A stretch of 7,988 nucleotides of DNA, taken from NCBI GenBank assembly GCA_030740135.1, contig JASLXW010000175.1, positions 1 to 7,988 on the forward strand. Reading direction: 5' to 3'. The position numbers were made by a program, and so were the translations under genes. Positions 6,793-7,988 of the stretch are shown here, piece after piece. The notes below the pieces were generated by a model. That model had not been told where the DNA came from and ran no database searches. It saw only the letters and a program-made list of their open reading frames with translations. The stretch comes from Nitrospinota bacterium. GTDB lineage: Bacteria > UBA8248 > JACPRG01. Position 1 is the stretch's first letter, and every line of letters starts with the position of its first letter.

Positions 6793-7020
6793 TACGGTTT
6801 CCTCTTCATTCCGGTTTCGTGATCCCCGACGCGACGCGGTTTTCCGCTTTCCCTCAATCTTCTAATATACATCGGTCAAGGAAATCCAGGAAACCCACGC
6901 CCGCGAGAAGGGCGTTCCGGTTCATGGACCGGCCTGTGGTCGGCGGAGGATGTCCCCCCCCCAAGCGAACCGGCGATTGGAATGTTTCGGATGAAAGCCG
7001 GGAGAGGAGAACAATCCACG
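6793..7020. promoter_or_regulatory. divergent intergenic region with AT-rich promoter-like patch
   Basis: These 228 nt separate the minus-strand operon from the plus-strand dehydrogenase, so both promoters should lie here. An AT-rich patch at 6861-6870 gives a TAATAT on the plus strand (6863-6868) and a TATATT on the minus strand (6864-6869), both close to a -10 box. A TTGACC (minus strand, 6874-6879) resembles a -35 box but is only a few bases from that -10, so the two cannot pair. The best-spaced -35 candidates are weak. No regulator gene is nearby. The promoter call is tentative. Confidence 0.3.
6917..6932. promoter_or_regulatory. 16-bp near-perfect palindrome, candidate operator
   Basis: CCGGTTCATGGACCGG equals its own reverse complement except for one mismatched pair (7 of 8 pairs). 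It lies about 90 nt before the dehydrogenase start and 125 nt before the operon start, on the dehydrogenase side of the AT-rich patch. Size and symmetry would suit a TetR-, MarR- or GntR-type dimer. Only one copy is seen and no cognate regulator is in the window. Confidence 0.35.
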
Positions 7021-7988
7021 ATGCGCGCCCAAGTGCTTCATGAGTTCGGCGGCCCCCTCAGGATGGAAGAGCGGCCCCTCCCCGAGCCCGGCCGCGGGGA
7101 GGCCCTCCTGCGCGTGCGCGCCTGCGCCGTCGATCAGTTCGACCTGACCATCCGGGACGGGAAATGGCCGGGGGCGAAGCTGCCCCTCATCCTGGGTCAC
7201 GAGGTGGCCGGCGAGGTGGAAGCCGTCGGTCTCGGCGCGGAGGGCGTCTCGATCGGAGACCGGGCGGCGTCCACGCTCTACCTGACGTGCGGCGCCTGCA
7301 AATTCTGCCGGACGGGCCGGGAGACCCTGTGTCTCAACTTCGGTGGCCACCTGGGGGCCGAGACGGACGGCGGCTTCGCCGAGTGCATGGCGCTGCCGGC
7401 GGACATGCTGGTCCGGGTCGCGGATCATATCTCCTTCGAGGCCGCCTCCATCCTGGCGAACGCTTGCGGCACGCCGTACCACGCCGTGAAGGTCCGGGCG
7501 GAGGTCCAGCCCGGGGAAACCGTCGTCGTGGTCGGCGCGGGGGGCGGCGTGGGGATTCACGCCGTCCAGATCGCTCGGGTTTGCGGGGCGCAGGTGTTCG
7601 GCGTCGAGCTTGCCGGCGAGAAGCTCGACGGGGTGAGAGAAATAGGGACCGACGCGGCGCTTTCGGCCGATTCGGACTGGGCGGCCGAAGTCTTGGAGCG
7701 AACGGACGGGGCCGGGGCCGAGAAAATCATCCAGCTTGTCGGCGGGGAAACTTACGGGCCGAGCTTCCGGTGTCTGGCCGTGGGGGGCCGGATGGTCATC
7801 ATCGGCAGCCACGCCGGGACCGACCTCGGCGTGTCGGGCGTCGATATCCTGGCCAAGGAGTGGGAGATCCTCGGCTCGCGGAACGTGACCAAGCAGGAGC
7901 TGGCCGAGGTGGCGGACCTGGCCGCGCGCGGGGAGATCCGCCCCGTCGTCAGCCGCACATTCGCCTTCGAGGATCTGGAGGAGGCCCA
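7021..7988 (+). CDS. zinc-type MDR alcohol dehydrogenase / reductase, 3' end beyond the window
   Basis: The visible part has 322 residues of a medium-chain dehydrogenase/reductase usually 330-350 long, so only a short C-terminus is missing. The GroES-like domain runs to about 155, with LPLILGHEVAGEVEAVG at 54-70. The structural zinc lobe is complete: C90, C93, C96, C104 (Cx2Cx2Cx7C). The Rossmann NAD(P) site is VVVVGAGGGVGIHAVQIA at 168-185. H60 and C149 occupy two catalytic-zinc positions, but where Cys46 of horse ADH would lie (usually CGVCHTD) the protein has CAVDQFD, placing D38 there. Catalysis may therefore differ from a classical alcohol dehydrogenase; an enoyl- or acryloyl-type reductase or quinone-type reductase is possible. 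The ATG at 7021 follows GGAGAGGAGA at 7001-7010. An in-frame ATG at 6991 would add ten residues but lies upstream of that ribosome site. The gene is divergent from the four-gene operon. Confidence 0.9.
   Translation, partial: MRAQVLHEFGGPLRMEERPLPEPGRGEALLRVRACAVDQFDLTIRDGKWPGAKLPLILGHEVAGEVEAVGLGAEGVSIGDRAASTLYLTCGACKFCRTGRETLCLNFGGHLGAETDGGFAECMALPADMLVRVADHISFEAASILANACGTPYHAVKVRAEVQPGETVVVVGAGGGVGIHAVQIARVCGAQVFGVELAGEKLDGVREIGTDAALSADSDWAAEVLERTDGAGAEKIIQLVGGETYGPSFRCLAVGGRMVIIGSHAGTDLGVSGVDILAKEWEILGSRNVTKQELAEVADLAARGEIRPVVSRTFAFEDLEEA

Noticed and set aside
5872..6822. Plus-strand open frame opposite MmgE/PrpD
   Set aside because: Shadow frame with low-complexity G/P/R composition and no motif.
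6991..7020. In-frame ATG at 6991 as start of the MDR dehydrogenase
   Set aside because: The GGAGAGGAGA ribosome site at 7001-7010 lies downstream of it and serves the ATG at 7021, which matches family N-termini.
6922..7812. Minus-strand open frame opposite the MDR dehydrogenase
   Set aside because: Shadow frame; the plus strand encodes full zinc and Rossmann motifs.

Overview
The window is a GC-rich stretch of bacterial chromosome, around two-thirds G+C by eye. It is densely packed with genes for CoA-linked and flavin-dependent catabolism. The mix of LLM-class oxidoreductase, class III CoA-transferase, acyl-CoA dehydrogenase, MaoC hydratase, MmgE/PrpD protein and MDR dehydrogenase is typical of uncultured soil, subsurface or marine lineages such as Rokubacteria/Methylomirabilota, Binatota, Tectomicrobia or deltaproteobacteria-like groups. 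No marker gene is present, so this placement is only a guess.

Layout. Positions 1-188 are non-coding and start in what may be a dispersed intergenic repeat. Positions 189-1193 (+) encode a complete luciferase-like flavin/F420-dependent oxidoreductase. Positions 1240-2170 (+) hold a drug/metabolite transporter (EamA type) broken by one in-frame TGA and one frameshift. Positions 2171-2477 are non-coding and lie between convergent genes. They hold a strong GC hairpin, a 14-bp tandem duplication and a 128-bp inverted-repeat element that looks like a small non-autonomous mobile element. Positions 2478-6792 (-) are a four-gene operon, transcribed in the order MmgE/PrpD protein, CaiB/BaiF CoA-transferase, acyl-CoA dehydrogenase, MaoC hydratase. 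Positions 6793-7020 are a divergent intergenic region with an AT-rich patch and a near-perfect 16-bp palindrome. From 7021 (+) a zinc-type MDR dehydrogenase runs off the right edge.

How the genes fit together. The minus-strand operon has the parts for a beta-oxidation-like route. The class III CoA-transferase would activate a carboxylic acid, the acyl-CoA dehydrogenase would introduce a double bond, and the MaoC protein would hydrate it. The MmgE/PrpD enzyme would act on the free polycarboxylic acid (dehydration, decarboxylation or isomerisation) before activation. This set suggests a branched dicarboxylate or tricarboxylate substrate (methylcitrate, itaconate, mesaconate or substituted succinate type), but the sequence does not fix the substrate. 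The divergent dehydrogenase could be co-regulated through the shared region. No transcription factor gene lies in the window.

The window contains no rRNA, tRNA, CRISPR array, phage gene or intact transposase. I did not find a clearly new system. The best leads are the uncharacterised operon, the small inverted-repeat element, the decayed transporter and the unusual active-site residues in the MaoC and MDR proteins.
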